Positions 1 through 7,684 of a DNA stretch of 16,764 nucleotides are shown piece by piece. The notes under the pieces are model-generated. The model saw nothing but the letters and a program-made list of their open reading frames with translations. It was not told the DNA's origin and did no database searches. This DNA comes from Entamoeba histolytica HM-1:IMSS (lineage: Eukaryota; Evosea; Mastigamoebida; Endamoebidae), in NCBI RefSeq assembly GCF_000208925.1, contig NW_001915171.1:1-16764 (forward strand). The letters are read 5' to 3'. A program made the position numbers and the translations under genes. Within the stretch, counting starts at the first letter, position 1; every line of letters begins with the position of its first letter.

Positions 1-573
1 TAATTATAGCTCTAATTGAATTAGTATTGTTATTTTATTCTGTTATTCTTTTTTGGAAATAAGTTTAATTATCTATTTCGTGAAATTTTAGTATAGTTAG
101 TTATTTGATTTATTTGTCTTTTTTCAAACCTCGTTTCTATTGACAAATTCTAATCACAAATATTTAATATTCTTAAAATAGTTTTAAGAACTGAGAAAGA
201 AATAACTGACAAAAATAAATTTCTTTTCTTACTTCAGAAAGTAATTAATGAAAACAAAATTAAATCACGTCTACTCTTTTATTGTAAAAAAAATATTTCT
301 TTTAACAGAAGAAGACTAATAAAAACAAAATAATTTGAACTTCTTTTTGTTAAGAAGTAAATTCAATATTATAACACTGTATTTATTAATTGAAATATGT
401 TATTAATCACAACATAAATTAAAAATTATTTAATGACATTGTAGAATATATTAAAGTATTAAATCTACAAAAGAGAAAATGTATTTTAAAATTATTTTAA
501 AAACAAGAAATAAAAATAATTGCATGTAATAATCATAAAAAGAAATAAATCATCAAAAATAAAAAGCAATTAA
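1..573. other. Intergenic DNA, no gene seen
   Basis: This stretch is extremely AT-rich, with stop codons frequent in all six frames. I see no coding-like segment, RNA gene or long repeat. It lies downstream, in the minus-strand sense, of the LINE fragment that begins at about 574, and may contain that fragment's unrecognised 3' untranslated end. Confidence 0.6.
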
Positions 574-901
574 TTAAGTATTAATGAAATTAGCTTCTAT
601 TGTTAATGGCTCAGCAAAGATTAATCCCATCACTTCTTCTTTATCTTCAAGCAGCTCTATAGAGTATGTTTGGTTGTGATTGAAACAGTATTCAATGACA
701 TCCTTCATGTTTTGTATTACAAAGGTTTTTAATTTCTTTAATGATGTCAATTTCAATTTTTAATTCTTTAATTAATTTAATACATTCTTTATTTATTAAT
801 CCATTTATTGATATTACTACTGGAATTATTTTGACATCTTTTATTTTCTCTATTTTCATTAGCATATTCTTTATTTCCTTATACTTATTTCTTTTCTTCA
901 T
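574..901 (-). mobile_element. 5'-truncated LINE 3' end (ORF2 endonuclease tail)
   Basis: Two short minus-strand reading frames (901-692 and 756-574) join through one frameshift near 700-750 to give a continuous match to the C-terminus of the LINE ORF2 at 14000-14285. The first frame has IIPVVISINGLINKE where the LINE has VIPVVITVS, a stop, then LINKE. The second has NMKDVIEYCFNHNQTYS where the LINE has NMKDLMRYCGDHSGEYS. The acidic end (LLEDKEE) matches the LINE's run of glutamates. Homology stops at about 901, with a stop codon just before the ATG, as expected for a 5'-truncated insertion that copied only the last few hundred bases of ORF2. No target-site duplication could be found. It is a non-functional remnant, not a cellular gene. 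Confidence 0.75.
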
Positions 902-1445
902 TTACACTCCATTAATATTGTGATCAACCACAATATAACCATAAAGAAATAAAATAATTAAAAAATAGAAGATTAAGTGTTAATAAAAATATTCTTTATT
1001 TATTGATTAATGAATATTAATCACATCGTATCATTAAAATTGAGTAATTTCCTTATTTTATTTATTATTTAGATTTTCTTCTTATTTTATGAATAATTCA
1101 TTTTATTCTTCATTTTATCTTCTTTTTTTGATTTTTATGTTAGTTTTAATGAATTTCTTCTTTATTTCTTATTTTCTTAAGAATGAATAATTCATTATTA
1201 TTATATTATTATTTCTAATTTCATTTACTATTAATATCAACATTTATTTCATTCTCTTTTGATATTATTCATTCGTAATACATTATTTCATTCTTTGTAT
1301 TATTATTTATTATATTTCTTATTAAAATCCATCAGAATAATCAAATATTCATTGATAATTCATTCATTGACTTTATATTACTGTTTATGTGTTGTATATA
1401 TAATATGTCAACTTCAAATCTATAAAATCAGACAGAAGAAAGAAG
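902..1445. other. Intergenic and upstream region of the first TLDc gene
   Basis: AT-rich, pyrimidine-rich DNA without a credible gene. The stretch at 1391-1404 (GTTGTATATATAAT) is TATA-like and lies about 40-55 nt before the TLDc start codon, so it may be part of its core promoter. No AATGAACT element is present; the nearest similar string is TCAACTTC at about 1408-1415. The short plus-strand frame at 1259-1465 is hydrophobic low-complexity sequence that overlaps the gene start, and I do not treat it as coding. Confidence 0.5.
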
Positions 1446-2192
1446 ATGACATCAAACCAAAATGAAAGAAAGTTCCCAGAAGAAGAACAGAAAGGAGTAA
1501 AAGAAAATGAAAATAAAGAAGAAAATGTAATTCAATTTATATATAACAAATTTAACGAACTTAAAGGTCAATGTGAAATTATTCCAAAAGTGAAAGATGA
1601 AAGAAAAACAAAAGAATTAGATGATAATGGCATTAAAGTTAAACAAAGAAATAAAATATTAGAAACATTTAAAATTATTAAACAACTAGAAGAATGGATA
1701 GAAAAAAGAATAAACGATATATTATTTGATTCAGATATTGATGGATGGAATATTAATACATCAGTATTTGATCAAAGAGTACTGAATAAAGAGCATTTAA
1801 TAATTCTTATTAAAGATACAGAAGATAATCTTTTTGGAGGATATGTTCATTCTAAAATTGATAAAATTGATGAATGGATAAATGACCCAAATTCATTTTT
1901 ATTTTCATTAAAAACAAATGGAAGAATAAAAGGAATGAAGAAATTTGATATTGAAGATTCAGAATATGCAATTTATATATTCAAAAAAACAGATGATAGT
2001 TTATTTTCATTTGGATATAATGGAATATTTGGTTGTCTTAGTGATATTTTTGTTTATAAAGAAAATAATAAAATAAAGTCATATTGTTATCAAGAGACAT
2101 TTGAATATAAAGGAATAGAAAATGCACTTTGTGGAAAACAACATCCTCATTGTTTTATTCCAAAACAAATTGTTGTTGTTGAAATGAAATAA
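1446..2192 (+). CDS. TLDc domain protein (long paralog)
   Basis: A 248-residue protein. Residues 1-80 are charged, low-complexity and rich in K, E and N, probably disordered. From about residue 78 to the end is a TLDc-type domain: LFDSDIDGW, then the FGGYVHSKIDK segment, then the INDPNSFLFSL strand region, and a terminal IVVVEMK strand. TLDc proteins elsewhere (OXR1, NCOA7, TBC1D24) act in oxidative-stress resistance and bind the V-ATPase; the role of the short protist forms is not known to me, so function is inferred only at family level. The ATG at 1446 is the first in frame with the domain. There is no signal peptide, membrane segment or intron. It is paralogous to the protein at 14514-15065, about 60% identical by eye over the domain, and has about six extra residues (around YNGIFGCLSDIF). 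It converges on the Hsp70 gene with about 260 nt between stops. Confidence 0.82.
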   Translation: MTSNQNERKFPEEEQKGVKENENKEENVIQFIYNKFNELKGQCEIIPKVKDERKTKELDDNGIKVKQRNKILETFKIIKQLEEWIEKRINDILFDSDIDGWNINTSVFDQRVLNKEHLIILIKDTEDNLFGGYVHSKIDKIDEWINDPNSFLFSLKTNGRIKGMKKFDIEDSEYAIYIFKKTDDSLFSFGYNGIFGCLSDIFVYKENNKIKSYCYQETFEYKGIENALCGKQHPHCFIPKQIVVVEMK

Positions 2193-2456
2193 TCAAATAT
2201 TTCACATATTTTTTATCATTTTATTTTTATAAAAAAAATACAAATGATGTTTATTAACAATAAACAAATCATAATGAAGTACTTTTCTTTGAAACAAATA
2301 ACTATTTTCTAAGTTAATGTTACAAATAAGCTTAATACCAAAACATTTGAAATTATTATTTTTTTATGGTTATATCATTATTTACTAAATAATCATTGTT
2401 TTATGTCAAAATATCAAAAAAAAAAACAGAAATAAAGTTGAGTTTCAATTATTCAT
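2193..2456. other. 3' intergenic space between convergent genes
   Basis: AT-rich spacer shared by the 3' ends of the TLDc gene (+) and the Hsp70 gene (-). It contains T-runs and A-runs, for example near 2229-2236 and 2416-2427, that suit U-rich 3' processing signals on either strand, but no specific signal can be assigned. Confidence 0.45.
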
Positions 2457-4133
2457 TTAATAAAGTTTTTGGAAATGTTCTATTAATTTGACAATTTCAC
2501 CTTCTTCTTTTTTAGATAAATCAACATCTACATGTAAATCACCTTTAACATCATTCCCAACACCAGAAGCATGGATATCCATCATTCCATTATTATTAAT
2601 TTGAATTGTAAACTTAAATGATTGTTCTCCAGCTTTTCCACTTGGAATTCCATCAATATGAAGTGTTGCAATATATTCCATTTCAGGAGAACTAATAAAT
2701 TTACCATATCCTCGATAAATATTAAAACTGGCAGATGTTTGACTATTTTTCGTTGTATAATACTGTTTGGTAATTCCATTTGTAGGAAGAGTTTCTCCAT
2801 CGTTAATAAGTATTTCAAATTTTCCTCCTTTTACTTCAATTCCAATTGGTATTGGAACACTATCATATACAATTTTATTACTATCAATACTATCTTGTTT
2901 TAAATATGCTAAATATGCAGCTCCTTTTGCAACAGCAGTAAGTGGATTAAAATTCTTATCAGCAAATGTTTGTATATCAAATAACTTCCCAACTTCTTCT
3001 CTAATTCTTGGCATTTTAGATGTACCACCAACGAATAATACTAATTGAACATTTCCTTTTTTATATCCTTTTCTTTGAGTGATTTCTTTTATTTTATCAA
3101 TAAATCTTTCATATAATCCTCTTTTTTCACATTCTTCTTCAAATTCTTGTCTTGTAATGGTAGGTTCAATGCCATAGCCATCATAATCTTCACCACCAAA
3201 GAATGTTTCGAAATCTAATTCAGCATCTGTTTTACCACTTAATTCAATTTTAATTCTTTCTACTTCTTTCTTTAATATAACCAATTTCTTTTTATACGTT
3301 GCCTTTTCTTTTTGAGTCATTCCTCGTTTCTTTTCATAATATCCTTCAATACTGCCTTCCACTCTTTCTTTAACCATATCAATCATCACGTTATCAAAAT
3401 CATTTCCTCCTAAATCTTGATCACCTCCACTTGATTCTACTTTAATATTATTATCATTTATTATTTTACAACATGCCACATCTAATGTTCCTCCTCCAAA
3501 ATCAATAACTAAAATTCTATCACCATCTTTTAATGAATTTGGATATTCTCTTTTATATTCAACAATAGCTGCTGTTGGTTCATTAACAAGTTCAACATTC
3601 TTAATTTCTGCTAATTTACATGCCAACAACGTAGCATCTCTTTGTCTATCATTAAAATCAACTGGAACAGTAACAATAACATTTGTTACTTGACCATTTT
3701 TTAGAGATGCTTGTGCAATATCATACATATGTTTTAATATCATTCCACTTATTTCTTCTGGTTCAAATTCTTCAGCGCTTTGAGTTTGTGGATTATAACA
3801 TTCAATATATGCACTTCCATTATTTCTACTTTTTACTTCAAATGGCCAATTATCACGATCTTCATAATTCACATCACATTCACCTCTTCCTATAATTCTC
3901 TTAGAATCGTAAATAACACATTCATTATTAGCTTCATTTTTAGCACTATTTCCTATAATTGTATAACCACTTTTATCTAATTGTGAAAGACTAACCCATG
4001 AAGCTACTTGTTCTTTCCCTAGTTCATCTTGAACTATGACAGATTCACCTCTAGTAATATCATAATAAGCAATAGAAGAATACGTAGTTCCTAAATCGAT
4101 TCCAATTGAAAATGAATTTTGTTCTACTGCCAT
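2457..4133 (-). CDS. Divergent Hsp70-family chaperone lacking the lid
   Basis: A 558-residue ATPase of the Hsp70 family, which folds client proteins by ATP-driven cycles. Residues 1-415 form the nucleotide-binding domain: IDLGTTYSS (12-20), TVPVDFNDRQRDAT (155-168), NEPTAA (184-189), IDFGGGTLDV (210-219), GGDQDLGGNDFD (236-247) and VGGTSKMPRI (368-377). Residues 425-540 match the beta-sandwich peptide-binding domain (VPIPIGIEVKGG, then INDGETLPTNG, as in canonical Hsp70s). The protein ends about 18 residues later at KLY, so most of the helical lid and any EEVD or KDEL tail are absent; canonical Hsp70s are about 640 residues. There is no targeting peptide, so it is probably cytosolic. Codons are intact and there is no intron, so it looks functional. 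The ATG at 4131-4133 is preceded by a GAAC element and a TATA-like box. Confidence 0.93.
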   Translation of the reverse strand: MAVEQNSFSIGIDLGTTYSSIAYYDITRGESVIVQDELGKEQVASWVSLSQLDKSGYTIIGNSAKNEANNECVIYDSKRIIGRGECDVNYEDRDNWPFEVKSRNNGSAYIECYNPQTQSAEEFEPEEISGMILKHMYDIAQASLKNGQVTNVIVTVPVDFNDRQRDATLLACKLAEIKNVELVNEPTAAIVEYKREYPNSLKDGDRILVIDFGGGTLDVACCKIINDNNIKVESSGGDQDLGGNDFDNVMIDMVKERVEGSIEGYYEKKRGMTQKEKATYKKKLVILKKEVERIKIELSGKTDAELDFETFFGGEDYDGYGIEPTITRQEFEEECEKRGLYERFIDKIKEITQRKGYKKGNVQLVLFVGGTSKMPRIREEVGKLFDIQTFADKNFNPLTAVAKGAAYLAYLKQDSIDSNKIVYDSVPIPIGIEVKGGKFEILINDGETLPTNGITKQYYTTKNSQTSASFNIYRGYGKFISSPEMEYIATLHIDGIPSGKAGEQSFKFTIQINNNGMMDIHASGVGNDVKGDLHVDVDLSKKEEGEIVKLIEHFQKLY

Positions 4134-4147
4134 GAAATGATATTTTT

Positions 4148-4158
4148 AAGTTCATTTT
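4148..4158 (-). promoter_or_regulatory. GAAC-type core promoter element of the Hsp70 gene
   Basis: On the minus strand this reads AAAATGAACTT, 14 nt before the Hsp70 ATG. It contains AATGAACT, the GAAC element known from Entamoeba core promoters. The same 11 bases precede the Ras-family gene and the gene at 6717-7352. Recognised by motif and position only. Confidence 0.65.
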
Positions 4159-4163
4159 CAGTG

Positions 4164-4174
4164 GTATTTAATAC
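4164..4174 (-). promoter_or_regulatory. TATA-like box of the Hsp70 gene
   Basis: The sequence GTATTAAATAC (a palindrome save for its central base) resembles the Entamoeba TATA-like consensus GTATTTAAA(G/C). It lies 31-41 nt upstream of the start codon. Because Entamoeba 5' leaders are usually only about 10-15 nt, this places it roughly 20-30 nt before a likely transcription start. Confidence 0.45.
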
Positions 4175-5726
4175 TGTTTATTTTACAACATAAATCAAAA
4201 TAAATATCATTTATTTTATTTTTATAAATAATAAGAAAAAATAAATATTATTAACTAATTGTTAAATTAATAAATGAAAAATATTTGAAACATTCATTGA
4301 TTAGTTTAGTTATAATACTTAATATTTTCTTAAATTATCAAAAATTTTAAGATTAATGAATGACTCTTCCTTTCAACAAATTACTGTTCTTTCACAAATT
4401 GAAAGAAACAAAATAGATAAACTATGACTTATAATAGTCTTTTCAGAACAGATATAAAACTGGTAAAATTTTAATAAAGTTGAAGAAGAAAATCTAACAA
4501 CACAAATATAATGATGAAAATAATAACACACCACAAAATCATTGCTTTAAATGAAACCACATTATCAATAACTTTGTCAATAAAATTATAAAGAAAATAA
4601 ATGATGGTTGTAAATAGTTGGCTTATTTAGAAGTATGTTTTGTATCAATAAACAGAAGATTATTAAAGTGTGAGATGTAATATAATTGGTTTACAACATA
4701 TTATGTTATTAAATGAAAATGACTTTGAATATTTAAGTTATTACTACAAATAGTTTATATTATAGTTTTAAAACTATAATAATTAATAATAAAATAATAA
4801 TAAAAGTGATAATGAAATAATGAAATGAGAGAGATATAAATCAGAAAAAGTATCTTATCTAAGGGTTTAAAAAGAATAAGTTCAATAGTAATTATTAAGT
4901 CATATGACTAAATTAACTACTATTGTTAGAATAAACACATAATAAAAACAATGTAATACTCTAATAGAACTAATATCAAGAAAATTCAATAAGAATAAAA
5001 GAAAAATTAGAGAAAAAACAATGGAATATTGATAACTGAAAAAGATGTAAGAAGAGAAATAATGAAAATAATGAAAAAAAAAAAAAACAAAAAAAAATAA
5101 AGAGAAAGATAAAACAATAATTAAAACAACAACAAAATTTTTGATATTTAAATAAATAAAAATATTTATAATAAAATTTTATTAAATTTCAGAAATAATA
5201 AAAAAAAAGTCATAAATAACGAAATTTGAAAATGATATAAAACTAATAAAGAGTATTAATAATTAATTGAAATAATTTTTAACACAATTTTGAATAGAAA
5301 AAGAATTTTTCTTTGAATTAAAGTAGAACAAAAATTAAAAAACAATAAAGAAATGATAGGTTTTGTTATATTTTTATTTGTTATTTTTCAATCATTAATT
5401 TTTAAATAATATATTATTCTTAGTTTAAAATACAGTTTATGTGTATAGTAACAAAAGGAAACAACCATCATTATTTTATTCAGATAGTATTATTTAACTA
5501 TCTCTCTTATAAATAATTAAAATAAATTTAAAAATGAAATAGAATTAATTGATTTTGTTTTTTTTTTATTTAAACTATTAATAGAACACTTTTTCAAAAA
5601 AAAAAAAAACAGAAAAAAAAAATAAACAGCAATTTTATGGTGAAAGTTCATAACGAAATTAATTAAAAGATTTAATAAAAGAAAAAAACTATAAGTAATA
5701 GAAAAAAGAATTTGAGAAGTAAAAAT
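4175..5726. other. Long intergenic region, no gene seen
   Basis: About 1.55 kb between divergently transcribed Hsp70 (-) and Ras-family (+) genes. All frames are broken by frequent stops. Notable contents are a 22-bp perfect palindrome at 4759-4780 and long A-runs near 5076-5098 and 5598-5620. The minus-strand frame at 5517-5753 encodes only a phenylalanine-rich low-complexity string, the antisense of A-runs. No RNA gene was recognised. Confidence 0.6.
4759..4780. repeat. 22-bp perfect inverted repeat (palindrome)
   Basis: The left half ATTATAGTTTT (4759-4769) is followed directly by its exact reverse complement AAAACTATAAT (4770-4780), with no spacer. It could be a dimeric protein-binding site in the divergent intergenic region or an AT-rich chance palindrome. 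No function can be assigned. Confidence 0.7.
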
Positions 5727-5737
5727 AAAATGAACTT
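5727..5737 (+). promoter_or_regulatory. GAAC-type core promoter element of the Ras-family gene
   Basis: AAAATGAACTT, with the AATGAACT core at 5729-5736, lies 21 nt before the ATG at 5759. It is identical over 11 bases to the elements before the Hsp70 gene and the 6717-7352 gene. Confidence 0.65.
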
Positions 5738-5758
5738 CAAAATCATAAAACATAACAA

Positions 5759-6382
5759 ATGTCTGAAGGATATCAAGTTGTTATCATAGGAGAAGGTTCA
5801 GTAGGAAAATCTGCTTTATGTTTGCAATTTGTACGAGAAGTCTTTTCTGTAGAATATAGTCCAACAATTGAAGATACTTATAATAAAACTATTAAAGTCG
5901 ATTCACATACAGTAACATTTAATTTAATTGATACTGCAGGACAAGAAGAATATGTTGCTTTGAGAGAACAATATTATTTAAAAGGAGATGGGTTTGTATT
6001 AGTTTATTCTATTGAAAATAAATCATCATTTATGGCAATTGGAAACCATAAAGATAGTATTTCAGTTATTAGACCTGATGGAGATGTTGCTTTAATTCTT
6101 GCAGGAAATAAATGTGATTTAGAAGAACAAAGAGTGGTATCAAAAGCTGATGGAGAGGCATTAGCTAAATCATATGGAATTGATTTTTTTGAGACATCTG
6201 CTGCAAAACGAATAAACGTTGATGAATTGTTCATAGCATTAGGAAGAAAATTACTTCAAATTAACCATAAAGGTGAAGATGCACCAAATACAACTTCCCC
6301 TTCAACTGAGAAAAAATCTGAAAAGAATGAAAAGCCAAAGAAAGAAAAAGGAAAAAAGAAAGGAGGTTGCATTATGGTTTAA
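5759..6382 (+). CDS. Ras-family small GTPase with prenylation CaaX motif
   Basis: A 207-residue GTP-binding switch protein. G1/P-loop is GEGSVGKS (11-18), with Gly at the position equivalent to Ras G12. The switch I/effector loop is YSPTIEDTY (33-41), close to the YDPTIEDSY of Ras and Rap. G3 is DTAGQEEY (58-65), with the catalytic Gln kept as in Ras, unlike the Thr of Rap. G4 is NKCD (117-120) and G5 is ETSA (145-148). The tail (about 172-203) is lysine-rich and ends in CIMV, a CaaX box, so the protein should be prenylated on Cys204 and anchored by the polybasic tail at the inner face of the plasma membrane or endomembranes. A terminal Val does not clearly decide between farnesyl and geranylgeranyl transfer. 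No intron. Whether it is Ras, Rap or Rheb-like needs a tree; the effector loop and Gln favour Ras. Confidence 0.94.
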   Translation: MSEGYQVVIIGEGSVGKSALCLQFVREVFSVEYSPTIEDTYNKTIKVDSHTVTFNLIDTAGQEEYVALREQYYLKGDGFVLVYSIENKSSFMAIGNHKDSISVIRPDGDVALILAGNKCDLEEQRVVSKADGEALAKSYGIDFFETSAAKRINVDELFIALGRKLLQINHKGEDAPNTTSPSTEKKSEKNEKPKKEKGKKKGGCIMV

Positions 6383-6716
6383 TCACATTTTCTTCATATA
6401 AACGTTGTTTTTTATTTTTTATTATTAATTTTTTATTATTATTACTTAAAAAATTCTTAATTATTATTTTTTTAATATATTGAAATGAAAAGGAAAGTAC
6501 GTAAAAAGGCAAATACGATTAATTAATAAAAAAAAAAGAGTCAATGATTTAAAGAAGAAGAAACACTGATAAGATAAATGAAAAGATTAAATCATAGTAT
6601 TACAAATACTTTGATATTTATTTTATCATTATTTATTAAACAGAATTTTTTAAAAAAAAGAGTAATTAATGAAGGACAAAGCAAGAATTAATTAAACATA
6701 ATTTTCATATATTTTT
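6383..6716. other. 3' intergenic space between convergent genes
   Basis: T- and A-rich spacer that holds the 3' ends of the Ras-family gene (+) and the 6717-7352 gene (-). No coding or RNA feature is visible. Confidence 0.5.
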
Positions 6717-7352
6717 TCAATTACAATGAAATGTATTTGAGATGCCACTACAAATATATGCTTCATCACTAAAAATATTAATCCAAGACCATTTTACTTT
6801 ATAATTACTTTTAAAAATTCTAATTTCATAATTAATTCCTTTTTTTAATAAAGTTTTATCAATATTAATATATCTTTCAATAACACCTTCACCAATAAAT
6901 TCTAATTGTTTCATTCCAATAAGAAATTTTTCTTTACTTTCTTCTTGTTCAACAACATAAACTCCAAATAAGTCATCTTTTTCTGCAGGTTGTTGTAGTT
7001 TTATTAAAATATCATTTTCTTTATCTATTTCTGTTGAAATTTTAATTTCAGTTCCAACAACAAAATGTTCAGCAGATTTGACATCATTAATTCTTTCATC
7101 TTTCATATTCAATAAATGAAAATCATAAATTCCATTTGGTAATAGTTTATCAAAAAAGTATTCTGTTTGATTATCATTTATCACTGCCATAGCTGAATAT
7201 AAATTACTTTTTCTTTTTGTTGCACAACACACAACTTTATATCCTGTTCTCCATTTACATCCTTCTTTTATTCTAATTCTAATTTGATATATTTCATTTT
7301 CACTTTGAATTGATGTAATATCAAAGAATTCTGTTAATGTTAATAAGTTCAT
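6717..7352 (-). CDS. Hypothetical protein, probable tandem beta-rich domains
   Basis: A 211-residue protein that I do not recognise. It has good codon structure throughout, starts at the ATG 7350-7352, and has a GAAC promoter element 30 nt upstream, so it is probably a real gene. It has no signal peptide or membrane segment. Two halves (about 18-105 and 112-205) share a pattern of alternating hydrophobic strands: IYQIRIRIKE, GYKVVCC and NGIYDFHLL in the first; ILIKLQ, LFGVYVVEQ and GINYEIRIF in the second. This suggests two copies of an Ig/fibronectin- or C2-like beta-sandwich, which is inference from the strand pattern alone. There are five cysteines (Cys32, 42, 43, 201, 210); Cys42-Cys43 are adjacent and Cys201/Cys210 sit near the end. 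Confidence 0.7.
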   Translation of the reverse strand: MNLLTLTEFFDITSIQSENEIYQIRIRIKEGCKWRTGYKVVCCATKRKSNLYSAMAVINDNQTEYFFDKLLPNGIYDFHLLNMKDERINDVKSAEHFVVGTEIKISTEIDKENDILIKLQQPAEKDDLFGVYVVEQEESKEKFLIGMKQLEFIGEGVIERYINIDKTLLKKGINYEIRIFKSNYKVKWSWINIFSDEAYICSGISNTFHCN

Positions 7353-7382
7353 ATCTTATTGTTTTTTTTATTATTTTTTTAA

Positions 7383-7393
7383 AAGTTCATTTT
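7383..7393 (-). promoter_or_regulatory. GAAC-type core promoter element of the 211-aa gene
   Basis: On the minus strand this reads AAAATGAACTT, 30 nt before the start codon at 7352. It matches the elements before the Hsp70 and Ras-family genes base for base over 11 positions. Confidence 0.6.
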
Positions 7394-7684
7394 AAATTAT
7401 TATTTATTTTTTATTTTATTTCATCTTTTTTTTCATTTGATAATTTCTTTTTTGAATTTTTTTTTTTTTATTTCCCAATGAATAATTTCTTTTTTAAAAA
7501 ATCAGATTCTATTTTTACTTAATTCATTTCTTCTTTTTCCTATTTTTTTTTCTTAAAACTTTATTTTTTTGATATTCTACTTATAAAATACTTCTTTTTA
7601 TCAAAATAAAAAAGGATGATTTATCATTTTTTTTCTCATTTAAAAATAATAATTACGAATTTAAGTTTTAGTCATTTTTGATTT
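7394..7684. other. Pyrimidine-rich intergenic DNA
   Basis: T-rich plus strand with no open frame that looks coding. It lies between the 5' end of the 211-aa gene and the 3' end of the decayed minus-strand LINE. Any 3' untranslated LINE sequence would fall here but cannot be recognised. Confidence 0.4.

Noticed and set aside
1259..1465. Plus-strand frame just before the first TLDc gene
   Set aside because: Hydrophobic low-complexity translation of T-rich DNA that overlaps the TLDc start in another frame; no family resemblance.
2582..3980. Small frames on both strands inside the Hsp70 gene
   Set aside because: They are shadows of a gene whose protein motifs are unambiguous in the chosen frame.
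5070..5100. Long A-run as a possible retrotransposon poly(A) tail
   Set aside because: No element-like sequence or target-site duplication adjoins it, and similar homopolymers occur throughout the intergenic DNA.
5517..5753. Minus-strand 78-codon frame upstream of the Ras-family gene
   Set aside because: F- and K-run low-complexity sequence from homopolymers, overlying the Ras-family promoter.
6004..6234. Minus-strand frame inside the Ras-family gene
   Set aside because: Antisense shadow of a fully recognised GTPase.
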